Shown: one piece after another, positions 1 to 7,705 of the stretch
Numbering within the stretch: the stretch's first letter is position 1
How the letters are laid out: each line of letters starts with the position of its first letter
Virus record (IMG/VR): IMGVR_UViG_3300025769_000943
Location: 1 to 22,164 of that record
Reading direction: 5' to 3' (one strand)
From: a virus
Length of the DNA: 22,164 nucleotides
Made by a program: the position numbers and the translations under genes
The notes under the pieces: generated by a model
Told to the model about the DNA's origin: nothing
Databases searched by the model: none
The model's input: only the letters and a program-made list of their open reading frames with translations

Positions 1-1
1 A

Positions 2-121
2 AAAGAGTTAGGTGTTGATTTACCTAAAACAGTAACAAATAAAATAGATAGTAGTCAGGCAGAAAAAGCAGAACATCAAAAGTACTTATCAAAAATAAGT
101 GCAATGTACAATATGTTTTAA
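2..121 (+). CDS. C-terminal end of an unidentified phage protein (5' truncated)
   Basis: The second forward frame is open from the window edge to a TAA at 119-121, giving 39 residues that start KELGVDLP and end in YNMF. The fragment is hydrophilic and Lys/Glu/Ser-rich, probably helical. It lies 11 bases before the next gene, in the same direction and with the same A-rich spacing, so it is likely the tail end of a cotranscribed late gene. Too little is present to name a family; a structural or assembly role is only inferred from the capsid genes that follow. Confidence 0.55.
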   Translation, partial: KELGVDLPKTVTNKIDSSQAEKAEHQKYLSKISAMYNMF

Positions 122-132
122 AATAAAATAAT

Positions 133-507
133 ATGAGAGAAGATATACTACAAGCATTAAGCGAACTAATAAAAGAAAAGACAGAACTTAAAGCTGAAAA
201 GATTGAGTTGGGTTTAGTAGATGATATAAAACAATTACACGCAAATATTATAGCTAAAAAATCTGTAGTAAAAAAACAACAAAACAAAGCAATAGATACT
301 GTAAGAGAAGTTAAAATGGATATAGTAAAAATAAAACAAGATGCAGTTGAAGCTATAAATAAAATTGAAAAATTTAAAAAAGCAGCAAAAGAACTTGGTA
401 TTGATTATCCAAGTATTATGCAAAAAATTGAAAAAGATTTAGAAAAAGCTTTTAAAGAATCAAAAGATACTCAAGGTAATGTTGAAAAAGCATTACAATT
501 ATTATAA
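133..507 (+). CDS. Small coiled-coil protein of unknown function upstream of the capsid block
   Basis: This encodes 124 residues, almost entirely charged and helical, with Lys/Glu/Ile/Leu/Ala heptad-like spacing over roughly residues 5-60 and 60-122. There is no Cys, no signal peptide and no membrane segment. The ATG at 133 follows an A-rich leader 11 bases after the previous stop. I do not recognise a family. A long-helix protein next to a scaffold-like protein and the major capsid protein could be an assembly or internal virion protein, but that is inferred from position. The ORF is long for such AT-rich sequence and its composition is protein-like, so it is probably real. The antisense ORFs over it are Phe/Tyr/Cys-rich shadows. 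Confidence 0.75.
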   Translation: MREDILQALSELIKEKTELKAEKIELGLVDDIKQLHANIIAKKSVVKKQQNKAIDTVREVKMDIVKIKQDAVEAINKIEKFKKAAKELGIDYPSIMQKIEKDLEKAFKESKDTQGNVEKALQLL

Positions 508-510
508 AAA

Positions 511-541
511 TCAAACAAACAATAATTAATTCTATTATATA
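511..541 (+). promoter_or_regulatory. Candidate phage late promoter, copy 1 (AAAC / TATTATATA)
   Basis: TCAAACAAA at 511-519 is followed by TTCTATTATATA at 530-541; AAAC and TATTATATA are 16 bases apart. The same pair with 16-17 base spacing occurs in front of three other late-type units (2805, 18291, 19885). The box ends 12 bases before the ATG at 554. The spacing is that of a -35/-10 promoter, and AAC is common in -35 elements of ECF sigma factors. It does not match the host TAnnTTTG consensus. Promoter function is inferred. Confidence 0.65.
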
Positions 542-553
542 AAAAAAAGACAA

Positions 554-1204
554 ATGGATTTAAAACAACAAATATTAGTAGCACTTGGTCTTGACAAACA
601 AGAAGAAAGTGTTTCTCTCGAGTATCAAGCGAAACTTGAAGATGGTACTATAATAGTTTCTACTGCTGAATCATTAGAAGCAGGAGTGGATGTATCAGTT
701 CTTACAGAAGATGGAACAACTATGTTACTTCCTGTTGGAGAATACAAGACCGAAGATGGTCAAGGTTTTTCTGTTGAAGTTGAAGGTGTAGTTGCTGAAC
801 TTTACGAAAAAGAAGAAGAAGTAGTAGAAGAAGAAGCTACAGAAGAAACTGATAAGGAAGAAATGAACGAAGAAATTACTGAAGAAGTTGAAGAAACTGA
901 AACAGTAGAATTTGATTCGGTTGCTTTTATGGATGAAGTTAAGTCCGTAGTAGTTGATCTAATGAGTAATGTAAATACTGAGATTGAAACATTAAAATCT
1001 GAGTTAGCAGAACTTAAATCAACAAATGAAGAATTATCTTCAGAAAAAGAAAAACTATCTGCACAAGTAGTAGAGTTATCAAATGAACCTGCTGCTAGTC
1101 CTGTAGATATTAATAAATTTAGTGCATTAGGCAAAGAGCTTTCTAGTAAAGATATTGCTAAAATGTCTAAAAGAGAAAGAATATTATATAACATAACTAA
1201 ATAA
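554..1204 (+). CDS. Putative capsid scaffolding/assembly protein
   Basis: The 216-residue product has three visible parts. Residues about 15-85 look like a small beta-rich domain, with a repeated pattern of short strands around 'EDGT'. Residues about 86-120 are an extremely acidic Glu/Thr/Val linker, and about 125-180 form a predicted coiled coil with Leu/Glu/Lys heptads. The C-terminus is basic and contains DIAKMS (about 200-205). An acidic, coiled-coil, low-complexity protein directly before the major capsid gene (8 bases between them) is the usual layout of a phage scaffold. No protease motif is visible, so cleavage of the scaffold, if any, would need another protein. The assignment rests on position and composition, not on a recognised domain. 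The gene sits just behind the copy 1 late-promoter motif. Confidence 0.6.
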   Translation: MDLKQQILVALGLDKQEESVSLEYQAKLEDGTIIVSTAESLEAGVDVSVLTEDGTTMLLPVGEYKTEDGQGFSVEVEGVVAELYEKEEEVVEEEATEETDKEEMNEEITEEVEETETVEFDSVAFMDEVKSVVVDLMSNVNTEIETLKSELAELKSTNEELSSEKEKLSAQVVELSNEPAASPVDINKFSALGKELSSKDIAKMSKRERILYNITK

Positions 1205-1212
1205 ATAAAAAA

Positions 1213-2130
1213 ATGGCGTTTAACGTAACATCAAACTATTCAGGAAAAGCATTCGGACAATATATTTCGGCTGCTTTAAAAGAAGCTAAATCTTTAGAAG
1301 GTTTAACTGTCTTAGAAAATATTAAATACAAAGAGAACATTAGAAAAATGGCAGGTTCTAGCTTAGTAGCAGATGCAACTTGTGATTTTACTGATGCAGG
1401 TACTTTAGCTTTAACAGAAAAAGTATTAACTCCTAAAAACTTACAAATTAACGTAGACCTATGTAAGAAAACTTTACTATCAGGTTGGGAAGCAGAAGAA
1501 ATGAAAGCAGGTTCTTTTAACAGAAATGCACCAACTTTTGATCAGTATGTATTATCTTACTTTGGAGAATTAATTGCAGATTCAGTAGAAGGTTCTATTT
1601 GGTCAGGTGCAGATGCAACAGGTGGACAATTTGAAGGATTCTTAACGGCTACTACAGGTGCTTTTGCAGTTGATGGTGGTGTAGTACAAACTGATAACAC
1701 AGGTGGTGCAGGTACTGCTTATTCAGCTACAAACATTATCTCTAACCTACAGACATTAGTTGCAGCTATTCCTGCTAACGTATATGGTAGAGAAGATTTA
1801 AGAATCTATATGAACATGAAAACTTACAGATTCTACATTTCAGCTATCTCTACATTAGGATATGTTAATGCTTACAATATGCAAGGAGATTACATCCCTG
1901 TATTTGAAGGTATCACTATCCAACCATGTCCAGGTATGCCAGATGATGAATTAGTTGCTGCTGAAACTTCTAACTTATTCTTCGGAACAGATTTGATTTC
2001 AGATATGGGAGCTTCAATCAAAATGCTTGATATGACTGACCTAGATGGTTCAGACAATATGAGAGTAGTTGCTAAGTTCTCAGGAGGTGTACAAGTTGGA
2101 GTAGGTTCTGATGCAGTACAACAAAACTAA
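1213..2130 (+). CDS. Major capsid protein
   Basis: The 305-residue product is soluble and Ala/Gly/Thr-rich and lacks a signal peptide or membrane segment. It resembles the major capsid proteins of Bacteroidota siphoviruses: an N-terminal helical stretch around residues 15-45, a central segment with a Gly/Ala/Thr loop (about 130-170), and a C-terminal part ending in a 'VQVG' strand pattern. Position supports it: it follows the scaffold-like gene by 8 bases and is followed by a UUCG hairpin, as expected for a highly expressed message. Codon use leans towards C-ending codons (AAC, TTC, ATC) more than in neighbouring genes, consistent with high expression. The HK97 fold is presumed for tailed phages and cannot be proved from the sequence by eye. 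Confidence 0.8.
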   Translation: MAFNVTSNYSGKAFGQYISAALKEAKSLEGLTVLENIKYKENIRKMAGSSLVADATCDFTDAGTLALTEKVLTPKNLQINVDLCKKTLLSGWEAEEMKAGSFNRNAPTFDQYVLSYFGELIADSVEGSIWSGADATGGQFEGFLTATTGAFAVDGGVVQTDNTGGAGTAYSATNIISNLQTLVAAIPANVYGREDLRIYMNMKTYRFYISAISTLGYVNAYNMQGDYIPVFEGITIQPCPGMPDDELVAAETSNLFFGTDLISDMGASIKMLDMTDLDGSDNMRVVAKFSGGVQVGVGSDAVQQN

Positions 2131-2141
2131 TAACTGATTAA

Positions 2142-2170
2142 AAGGGAGTAGCTTCGGCTACTTTCTTAAC
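2142..2170 (+). terminator. UUCG-loop hairpin after the major capsid gene (partial terminator)
   Basis: AGTAGC (2147-2152), loop TTCG (2153-2156) and GCTACT (2157-2162) pair perfectly. The stem can extend to 11 pairs (2142-2167) with two G-U wobbles. The following tract, TTTCTTAACTTT, is a weak U-run, so this is probably an attenuating terminator or an mRNA-stabilising 3' end. It lies 12 bases after the capsid stop, and the next gene (2187) has no promoter motif of its own, so readthrough is likely. Confidence 0.75.
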
Positions 2171-2186
2171 TTTAAAAATAAATAAT

Positions 2187-2753
2187 ATGTCTTGTAATTT
2201 AACAAAAGGAAGAAATATAACTTGTAGAGATACAGTAGGTGGGATAAAGGCAATTTATTTCGCACAGTTTGATGAGGTTGCTTCTTATGTAACTGCTTCA
2301 GGCGAATTGACTGACTTTGACTTAGGTGCTTCTGATGACATATATAAATACACTTTAAAGAGGGGTACTGCTTCTTGTACAGAAACTTTAACAGGTTCTA
2401 GCGAGAATGGTACAGTATTTTATACTCCATCAGTTCAAATAATGTTACACAAGTTAACAAAAGAAGATCAAAACCAAGTAAAACTATTAGCTTCTAATAG
2501 ATTGGTAATCTTTTTAGAATTAAACGAAGTATTGACTGCTAACTCACATAATGTATTGTTAGCTTTAGGATTAGAAAATGGTATGGAACTAAACTCAGGC
2601 ACAGGTGCTACTGGTGCTGCGTTTGGGGATATGAATGGCTACACTTGGACTTTTGATGGTATGGAAAGAGATCCAATGGTAACAGTAGCTGACTATACTA
2701 CTACTCCATTAGATAATTCAGCGTTTACTTTCCAAAGCATAGTTACTTCGTAA
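2187..2753 (+). CDS. Virion structural protein, possible major tail tube protein
   Basis: The 188-residue product begins MSCNLTKGRNITCRDTVGG and is dominated by alternating polar/hydrophobic beta-strand patterns, with Gly/Thr-rich loops near residues 130-150 ('SGTGATGAAFGDMNGY'). This type of protein is familiar from Bacteroidota phages, where it follows the major capsid protein and is annotated as a structural protein. A tail-tube role is plausible from size and beta content but is inferred; a head-decoration role is an alternative. It lies between two strong UUCG hairpins, which suggests it is made abundantly from the capsid transcript. The ATG at 2187 follows an A-rich leader with no Shine-Dalgarno sequence. 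Confidence 0.65.
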   Translation: MSCNLTKGRNITCRDTVGGIKAIYFAQFDEVASYVTASGELTDFDLGASDDIYKYTLKRGTASCTETLTGSSENGTVFYTPSVQIMLHKLTKEDQNQVKLLASNRLVIFLELNEVLTANSHNVLLALGLENGMELNSGTGATGAAFGDMNGYTWTFDGMERDPMVTVADYTTTPLDNSAFTFQSIVTS

Positions 2754-2776
2754 ACTATTGTTTTCATATTTCTTAG

Positions 2777-2803
2777 AGGACTACTTCGGTAGTCCTTTTT
2801 TTT
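2777..2803 (+). terminator. Strong intrinsic terminator with UUCG tetraloop
   Basis: AGGACTAC (2777-2784), TTCG (2785-2788) and GTAGTCCT (2789-2796) form a perfect 8-base stem capped by the stable UUCG loop, followed at once by an unbroken T tract to 2803. This is the clearest terminator in the window. It closes the scaffold-capsid-2187 unit. The next late-promoter motif starts at 2805, so one unit stops and the next begins within about 60 bases. Confidence 0.93.
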
Positions 2804-2804
2804 A

Positions 2805-2835
2805 TCAAACAAAAACGACTTTTTTCTATTATATA
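2805..2835 (+). promoter_or_regulatory. Candidate phage late promoter, copy 2 (AAAC / TATTATATA)
   Basis: TCAAACAAA (2805-2813) and TTCTATTATATA (2824-2835) repeat copy 1 exactly in both boxes and in the 16-base gap between AAAC and TATTATATA, although the bases in between differ. The motif comes directly after a strong terminator, where a new promoter is needed. The box ends 15 bases before the ATG at 2851. Confidence 0.7.
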
Positions 2836-2850
2836 GTAAGTAAACACATT

Positions 2851-3333
2851 ATGATACACGCAACTTATGGTTCTACTGCAACATTCTACACTACTACGGA
2901 AGAAAAACGTATAGATACGGCAGTACCTAAAACACAGATAAGGTATTTATGTAAGTTTACAAATAATATGTCTAAAAGTGTGGTATATGGCTACGGACAA
3001 AGTCAATCGGTTAATGATAGATATACTAGCTTTCAAATACTACACAATACGACAGAAGATGTCTATACAGGTGCTATTGATTTTTTACCTAATGGATATT
3101 GGACATACGAGATATTTGAAGTATCTTGGCAAGGTGCAAGTGTAGTGTTAGGATCGGGAACTGCACCAGTAAATGAGAATGATATTTTAACACCACCTGC
3201 TAACACTAAGGGGGTTGTGAAAGGAAGTGTGGAGAAAGGAAAATTATTAGTATCAGAAGAATCAGGACAAGAAGAAGTACAATATACAGAACATCCTGAA
3301 CCAAGTGGTACAAATTACATATACGTTAGTTAA
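2851..3333 (+). CDS. Small phage structural protein, unknown (possible head fibre/decoration)
   Basis: I start this gene at the ATG at 2851, giving 160 residues. The longer reading frame from 2758 would run through the terminator and promoter. The product starts MIHATYGSTATFYTTTEE and has beta-rich character with many Tyr/Thr/Ser residues to about residue 115. A flexible Gly/Lys/Glu tail with PANTKGVVKGSVEKGK follows. The C-terminal segment 'VQYTEHPEPSGTNYIYV' looks like an exposed strand. Proteins of this kind occur in Bacteroidota phage head modules, but I cannot give a precise function. It leads a unit with the two following genes, so all three may build the same surface structure. Confidence 0.6.
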   Translation: MIHATYGSTATFYTTTEEKRIDTAVPKTQIRYLCKFTNNMSKSVVYGYGQSQSVNDRYTSFQILHNTTEDVYTGAIDFLPNGYWTYEIFEVSWQGASVVLGSGTAPVNENDILTPPANTKGVVKGSVEKGKLLVSEESGQEEVQYTEHPEPSGTNYIYVS

Positions 3334-3349
3334 TAATAAATAAAAAATT

Positions 3350-3610
3350 ATGGTAATAGAAAACAATAATGAATTATTAAGAGAGCAGTTAGGGAAAGGT
3401 ACTGTAGAAGTATTTACAACTACTGCACAAACAGGTAAAGATTATTATGCAGTACAGTTTGTACTAGAAAGTGTAATATCTAGTTTAACTGTAGCAGATT
3501 GTACAGGAGAGAGTAACTTAGTTACTACTATACCTGCTGGTACAACTCTTTTTATGAACATTACGGCTATAACTCTTACGAGTGGATTAGCTATCGGATA
3601 TAAAGAATAA
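3350..3610 (+). CDS. Small structural protein, unknown
   Basis: This encodes 86 residues. A short charged N-terminus (NNNELLREQLGKG) is followed by a beta-rich segment with Thr/Val/Ile alternation and the pattern TTIPAGTTLFMNITAITL. It resembles small beta-structured phage virion proteins of the head-fibre or spike type, but no family is certain. It sits 16 bases after the previous gene and 3 bases before the large LamG protein. That spacing suggests cotranscription and possibly a base on which the large protein assembles (inference). Confidence 0.6.
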   Translation: MVIENNNELLREQLGKGTVEVFTTTAQTGKDYYAVQFVLESVISSLTVADCTGESNLVTTIPAGTTLFMNITAITLTSGLAIGYKE

Positions 3611-3613
3611 AAT

Positions 3614-6600
3614 ATGTTAGCATTAGCGAACAAGCTATCTCTTAATACTCAACCTATCTATAGGTTTGTAAATAAGTATTCTATTGACTTTGATGGAGTA
3701 GATGATAGGATAGTTACTGATGGTGCAGATACAGTTGCACAACCTACTACTTATTCTTTTTGGTGTAAAGCAAGTGAAACAGGGCAAAATAAAGGTGTAT
3801 TTGGACACGGTGGAAGTAATAGGGGTGCTTTTCATTTTAATTGGTCATCAAACAGACCATTGTTATATTTAGGTGGAAATTACTTTGTATATTGGAATGA
3901 CAATTCTGCACAAGATGATGGAGAATGGCATCATTGGGTAGTTTATTCAGACCCTAACAATCTAAATAATTGTAAATTATATGTAGATGGAGTTTTACAA
4001 ACAGTAAATACTACTGAATCATCAGGAAGTTTAAATGCTTACACAGAAAGTTTAACAATAGGTAGCGACAATCAAGTAGGTGGTAATAGTTTTGAAGGAC
4101 AGATAGATGAGTTTGCAGTTTACGATAGAGAACTCACACAAGCAGAGATTACTCGTATGTATAATACTTACTACTCTCCTAACCGAGTAGCTAATGGTAA
4201 CTTTGCTCAGATTGGAAACGAAGAAGTAACTAATGGAGATTTTAGTCAGATAGGTTCAGAGCAAGTAACTAATGGGGATTTTGATTCAGGTAGTAATTGG
4301 TCTACACCAACAGGTTGGGAAATAATTGATGGTAAATTAAAAGGAACAAATGTAAATGCAGTTTCTTCAACACAGGGTGGACATACATTTTTAAATAAAT
4401 CTTTTAAAGTAGTTTATACAGTTTCTGATTATGTGCAAGGAGATGTTAGGATATATTTAGGTGGTACGCAGCAAACTCCAAATAGAAGTGCTAATGGTAC
4501 ATATACTGAATATATAACTATTACTACTGCAAATACAACTCTATATATACAGGGTATTAACAATTTTACAGGCTCAATAGACAACATATCAATAAAAGAG
4601 GTTGGGCAAGATTGGAGTTTTAATACAGGTTGGAGTATGGGAGATGGTAAGGCATTAGCATTAGCTGTTAATGGAGATTCTTTACAACAAAGTGTAAGTC
4701 TTGATAATACTAAGATATATCAAATACAATTTGAAATTAGCGATTATGTAGAAGGAGAAGTTAGAGTTAGATTTGCAGGGGGTGGTAGTGCAGTCAGCAC
4801 AGCTTATGCTAGTGGTAACAATACTCATACTTTATATTTACAATCAACAGGAAATACACTACTTAGATTACAAGGTCAAAATGATTTTACAGGAAGTATA
4901 GACAACATATCAGTCAAAGAAGTAGGGCAGCATTGGACATTAAATGGTACTGCTACTATTTCAGATGGTAAAGCACATATAAATTCTCCAAGTGGAGAGT
5001 TAGCTGAAATAACACAAACAGGTTCTTTAGTAATAGGTAGAAATTATAGATTAACTTGTGATTTAGATAAAACAAGTGGAGATACTCAATTTGTTAATGG
5101 AGGTACATTTATATTAGTAGATGGTTTTAATACAATAAATTTTACTGCTAATTCAACAAATGTTTATTTTAAAAGAGGTGCAGGTTCTGTTATATCCTCT
5201 TTAGACAACATAGTAGTACAAGAACTAAAGCACGATGCTACAAACTTAATGCTTAATGCAGGTGCTTATCAGTCAGCTAATCCACTAATCACTTCTACTA
5301 AGAGTATGGAGTTTGATGGTACAGATGATTATTTACAATTAAGCGAACCTTTTAGCTATACTAATCATACTATTACAGGTTGGTTTAAATTAAACATAAA
5401 TAATGCAACTATAGCAATATTTGATACAAGAGATAGTGGTAATGATGGTATAGTTGTATATATAGATACAGGTGGTCAACTTACATACAGAGTAGGAGAT
5501 GGTAGTGGTTCAACTATAAATTCTAGTTCTTTAGATATTAATAAATGGTATAATTTTGCTTGTACTTATGATGGCACTACACAAACATTATATCTTGATG
5601 GTGTAAATGTATCAAATACAACAACATCAAAAACTATATCTACTACAACTAATGCTGCTATTGGTAAATCAACTTACGTTGATTCAATTTATTTTAATGG
5701 TCAAATAACAGAAGTAGGTGCTTATAACAGAGCATTAACTGCATTAGAAGTAGCATCACTATACAATCAAGGAGTACCTACTGATCTATTAGTAAGCAGA
5801 GGAGATTATGTAGCTACTAACTTAGTAGGATATTGGAAGATGGGAGATGGTACTAATGATGAGTACCCTGTTATCTATGACCAAACTAATCCTACTAATA
5901 GTGCTGATGTTTATGATAATGATATAGATGAAGCAGTAAATGGTGGTGGTTGGACAGATAATGGAGATGGTACTTTTACAGTAACAGGTACAGGTATTGT
6001 AAGTACAGGTATAGGTGTAAGAGATACTAATGCTTCGTATTTAACACAAGGTAAAGTTTATAAATGGACTGTAGATGGAGATAATACAACTTTAGCAGTT
6101 TACAATTCTGGTTTTGGTTTAGAAGCAAGTGGAACTAGCCCACTTTATTTTACTGCAACTTCTCAAAATAGACTTTACATATCTCCTACTAATGGTATAA
6201 CTTCTACTTATTCTAATGTACTAATTAAAGAGGTACAAGGCAATAGTGCTTATATGACAAATATGGTAGAGGGTAATATCACTAACCAATATCCCCTAAC
6301 AAAGATTAGAAACTACTATAGAATGGGAGATGGTATATTAGATGGTTATCCTATCATACAAGACCAAACAAGTCCTAATCTTGCACATATACCTACTACT
6401 AATCTTTTACCTTATAGTGAAGATTTTAGTCAATGGACTGCAACAGATTGCAGTATAACAAGTGGGTTTACTGCACCTGATGGAAGTAATACTGCTTATA
6501 AAGTTAGTGATAATGGAGCTCCTAATGGTCTTTTATATTATAGTGGTGTTTCGGCAGCAGACCAAGCAAGAACAATATATGCAAGAACTGTTAGTGGAAC

Positions 6601-7438
6601 AGGAACTGCACAATTAACATCATTTAATGGTAATACTAACAATATTTTTAATTTAACAGAAGATTGGCAAAGATTTGAAGTTAATACAACTACTGATGTT
6701 GCAACTATATTTTATGCTATAGATTTTAGAGGTAGTGGAACTCTTAGCGAGGTATTATTGTGGGGTGCACAAACTGAAGAACAATCACAAGCTACTGCAT
6801 ACATAAAGTCAGATGGTATAGCAGCAGTAAGAAAATCATCTACTACTAACTTAATAGAATATAGTGAAGATTTTAGTCAAAGTAGTTGGGCTAACTCTAA
6901 TATTTCTGCATCAATATCAAATGTACTTAGTCCTGATGGCACAAGTTATTCTTATAAACTAACAAATAATGCAGTAAGTGGAAATCACTTTCTTAGAGAT
7001 ACTATAACAGTTACAAATGGATTACCTTATACCTTAAGTGTTTTTATTAAAAAAGGCACAAGAGATATTGTTTCTATTTCTGATGGTTTTAATGTTAATG
7101 TTTTAGCAAGTTTTGATTTAACAAACGGAACTGTAACAAACGCATCTGCTACAAGTTCAAGTATTGAAAGTCATAATAATGATTGGTTTAAATGTATTGC
7201 TACTATGACACCATCAAGCACTACTTTAGGTTTTATGATTATGAGTGGAACTGTGTATGCAGGAACAGATGAAAGTGGAGATTTTTATGTTTGGGCTGCA
7301 CAGGTAGAACAACAAACCCAAGCAGAAAAGTATGCTAAGACAACAGGATTACCTGTAACAATAGATTTATTTACAGAAAACAACTATGGTACTATGACAA
7401 ATATGTCTGCATCAGATATAGTAGAAGATACACCTTAA
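3614..7438 (+). CDS. Giant LamG and carbohydrate-binding repeat protein, likely receptor-binding/decoration protein
   Basis: The product is 1274 residues with visible modules. LamG/concanavalin-like domain 1 lies at about 22-187 (SIDFDGVDD, WHHWVVY, LYVDGVL, GQIDEFAVYDREL). Tandem beta-sandwich carbohydrate-binding-like modules of about 107 residues follow at about 225-332 and 333-439, each ending in FTGSIDNIS-KEVGQ, with a third, diverged copy to about 540. LamG domain 2 is at about 563-722 (SMEFDGTDDYLQL, YLDGVNV, GQITEVGAYNRAL). Linkers with MGDG-YP-I-DQT occur at about 742 and 903. Two 'NL--YSEDFSQ' modules lie at about 930-1070 and 1079-1243. LamG folds bind glycans or proteins in many phage fibres, so host-surface binding is the natural inference. 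The gene lies between the small structural genes and portal rather than in the tail block, so capsid decoration is a real alternative. There is no enzyme motif or signal peptide. Confidence 0.85.
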   Translation: MLALANKLSLNTQPIYRFVNKYSIDFDGVDDRIVTDGADTVAQPTTYSFWCKASETGQNKGVFGHGGSNRGAFHFNWSSNRPLLYLGGNYFVYWNDNSAQDDGEWHHWVVYSDPNNLNNCKLYVDGVLQTVNTTESSGSLNAYTESLTIGSDNQVGGNSFEGQIDEFAVYDRELTQAEITRMYNTYYSPNRVANGNFAQIGNEEVTNGDFSQIGSEQVTNGDFDSGSNWSTPTGWEIIDGKLKGTNVNAVSSTQGGHTFLNKSFKVVYTVSDYVQGDVRIYLGGTQQTPNRSANGTYTEYITITTANTTLYIQGINNFTGSIDNISIKEVGQDWSFNTGWSMGDGKALALAVNGDSLQQSVSLDNTKIYQIQFEISDYVEGEVRVRFAGGGSAVSTAYASGNNTHTLYLQSTGNTLLRLQGQNDFTGSIDNISVKEVGQHWTLNGTATISDGKAHINSPSGELAEITQTGSLVIGRNYRLTCDLDKTSGDTQFVNGGTFILVDGFNTINFTANSTNVYFKRGAGSVISSLDNIVVQELKHDATNLMLNAGAYQSANPLITSTKSMEFDGTDDYLQLSEPFSYTNHTITGWFKLNINNATIAIFDTRDSGNDGIVVYIDTGGQLTYRVGDGSGSTINSSSLDINKWYNFACTYDGTTQTLYLDGVNVSNTTTSKTISTTTNAAIGKSTYVDSIYFNGQITEVGAYNRALTALEVASLYNQGVPTDLLVSRGDYVATNLVGYWKMGDGTNDEYPVIYDQTNPTNSADVYDNDIDEAVNGGGWTDNGDGTFTVTGTGIVSTGIGVRDTNASYLTQGKVYKWTVDGDNTTLAVYNSGFGLEASGTSPLYFTATSQNRLYISPTNGITSTYSNVLIKEVQGNSAYMTNMVEGNITNQYPLTKIRNYYRMGDGILDGYPIIQDQTSPNLAHIPTTNLLPYSEDFSQWTATDCSITSGFTAPDGSNTAYKVSDNGAPNGLLYYSGVSAADQARTIYARTVSGTGTAQLTSFNGNTNNIFNLTEDWQRFEVNTTTDVATIFYAIDFRGSGTLSEVLLWGAQTEEQSQATAYIKSDGIAAVRKSSTTNLIEYSEDFSQSSWANSNISASISNVLSPDGTSYSYKLTNNAVSGNHFLRDTITVTNGLPYTLSVFIKKGTRDIVSISDGFNVNVLASFDLTNGTVTNASATSSSIESHNNDWFKCIATMTPSSTTLGFMIMSGTVYAGTDESGDFYVWAAQVEQQTQAEKYAKTTGLPVTIDLFTENNYGTMTNMSASDIVEDTP

Positions 7439-7450
7439 AAAATTAAAATT

Positions 7451-7696
7451 ATGATATATACAACACCAAACACAAGTTTATTGACTGAAGTAGATGCAGA
7501 AGGAAACCCTGTATGCGACTTTTCACAAATAGTAGAAGATTCTCCTGCAACTGTAAGAAAGTCATTAGATGGTACATTATTTATTGCTAAATTTATGGGC
7601 GAAACTCCATCTTTTTTAGAGGGGTTAGACCAATATACTCACGAGGAGATATTAGCAATAGTAAGAGGTTCTGATTGGACACCTGAACAAGAATAA
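7451..7696 (+). CDS. Small conserved-type phage protein next to the LamG protein
   Basis: This encodes 81 residues, acidic, with mixed alpha/beta character and no Cys cluster beyond one residue. It lies 12 bases after the LamG gene and 9 bases before portal. The phrase 'QIVEDSPATVRKSLDGT' echoes the LamG protein's end ('DIVEDTP') and its internal 'AAVRKSS', so the small gene may be a broken-off or coevolved piece of the same fibre system (inference from short similarity). The end is helical and acidic (EILAIVRGSDWTPEQE). I do not recognise a family. A chaperone or adaptor for the large protein is one possibility. Confidence 0.6.
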   Translation: MIYTTPNTSLLTEVDAEGNPVCDFSQIVEDSPATVRKSLDGTLFIAKFMGETPSFLEGLDQYTHEEILAIVRGSDWTPEQE

Positions 7697-7705
7697 AATT
7701 AAATT

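Noticed and set aside
1179-1190. TATTATATA upstream of the major capsid gene, resembling the late -10 box
   Set aside because: It lies in the coding end of the scaffold gene, lacks the TTC in front and has no AAAC at the 16-17 base distance. The bare core also occurs in coding DNA (for instance near 8244), so it is not specific.
802-1194. 130-codon antisense ORF, the longest on the - strand
   Set aside because: It is Ser/Thr/Val repeats produced by reading the acidic GAA/GAT-rich scaffold gene backwards; no leader or promoter. The other antisense ORFs are likewise Phe/Tyr/Leu/Ser-rich shadows.
2758-2850. N-terminal extension of the 2851 gene to 2758
   Set aside because: The extension would run through a perfect terminator (2777-2803) and the late-promoter motif; the ATG at 2851 fits both.
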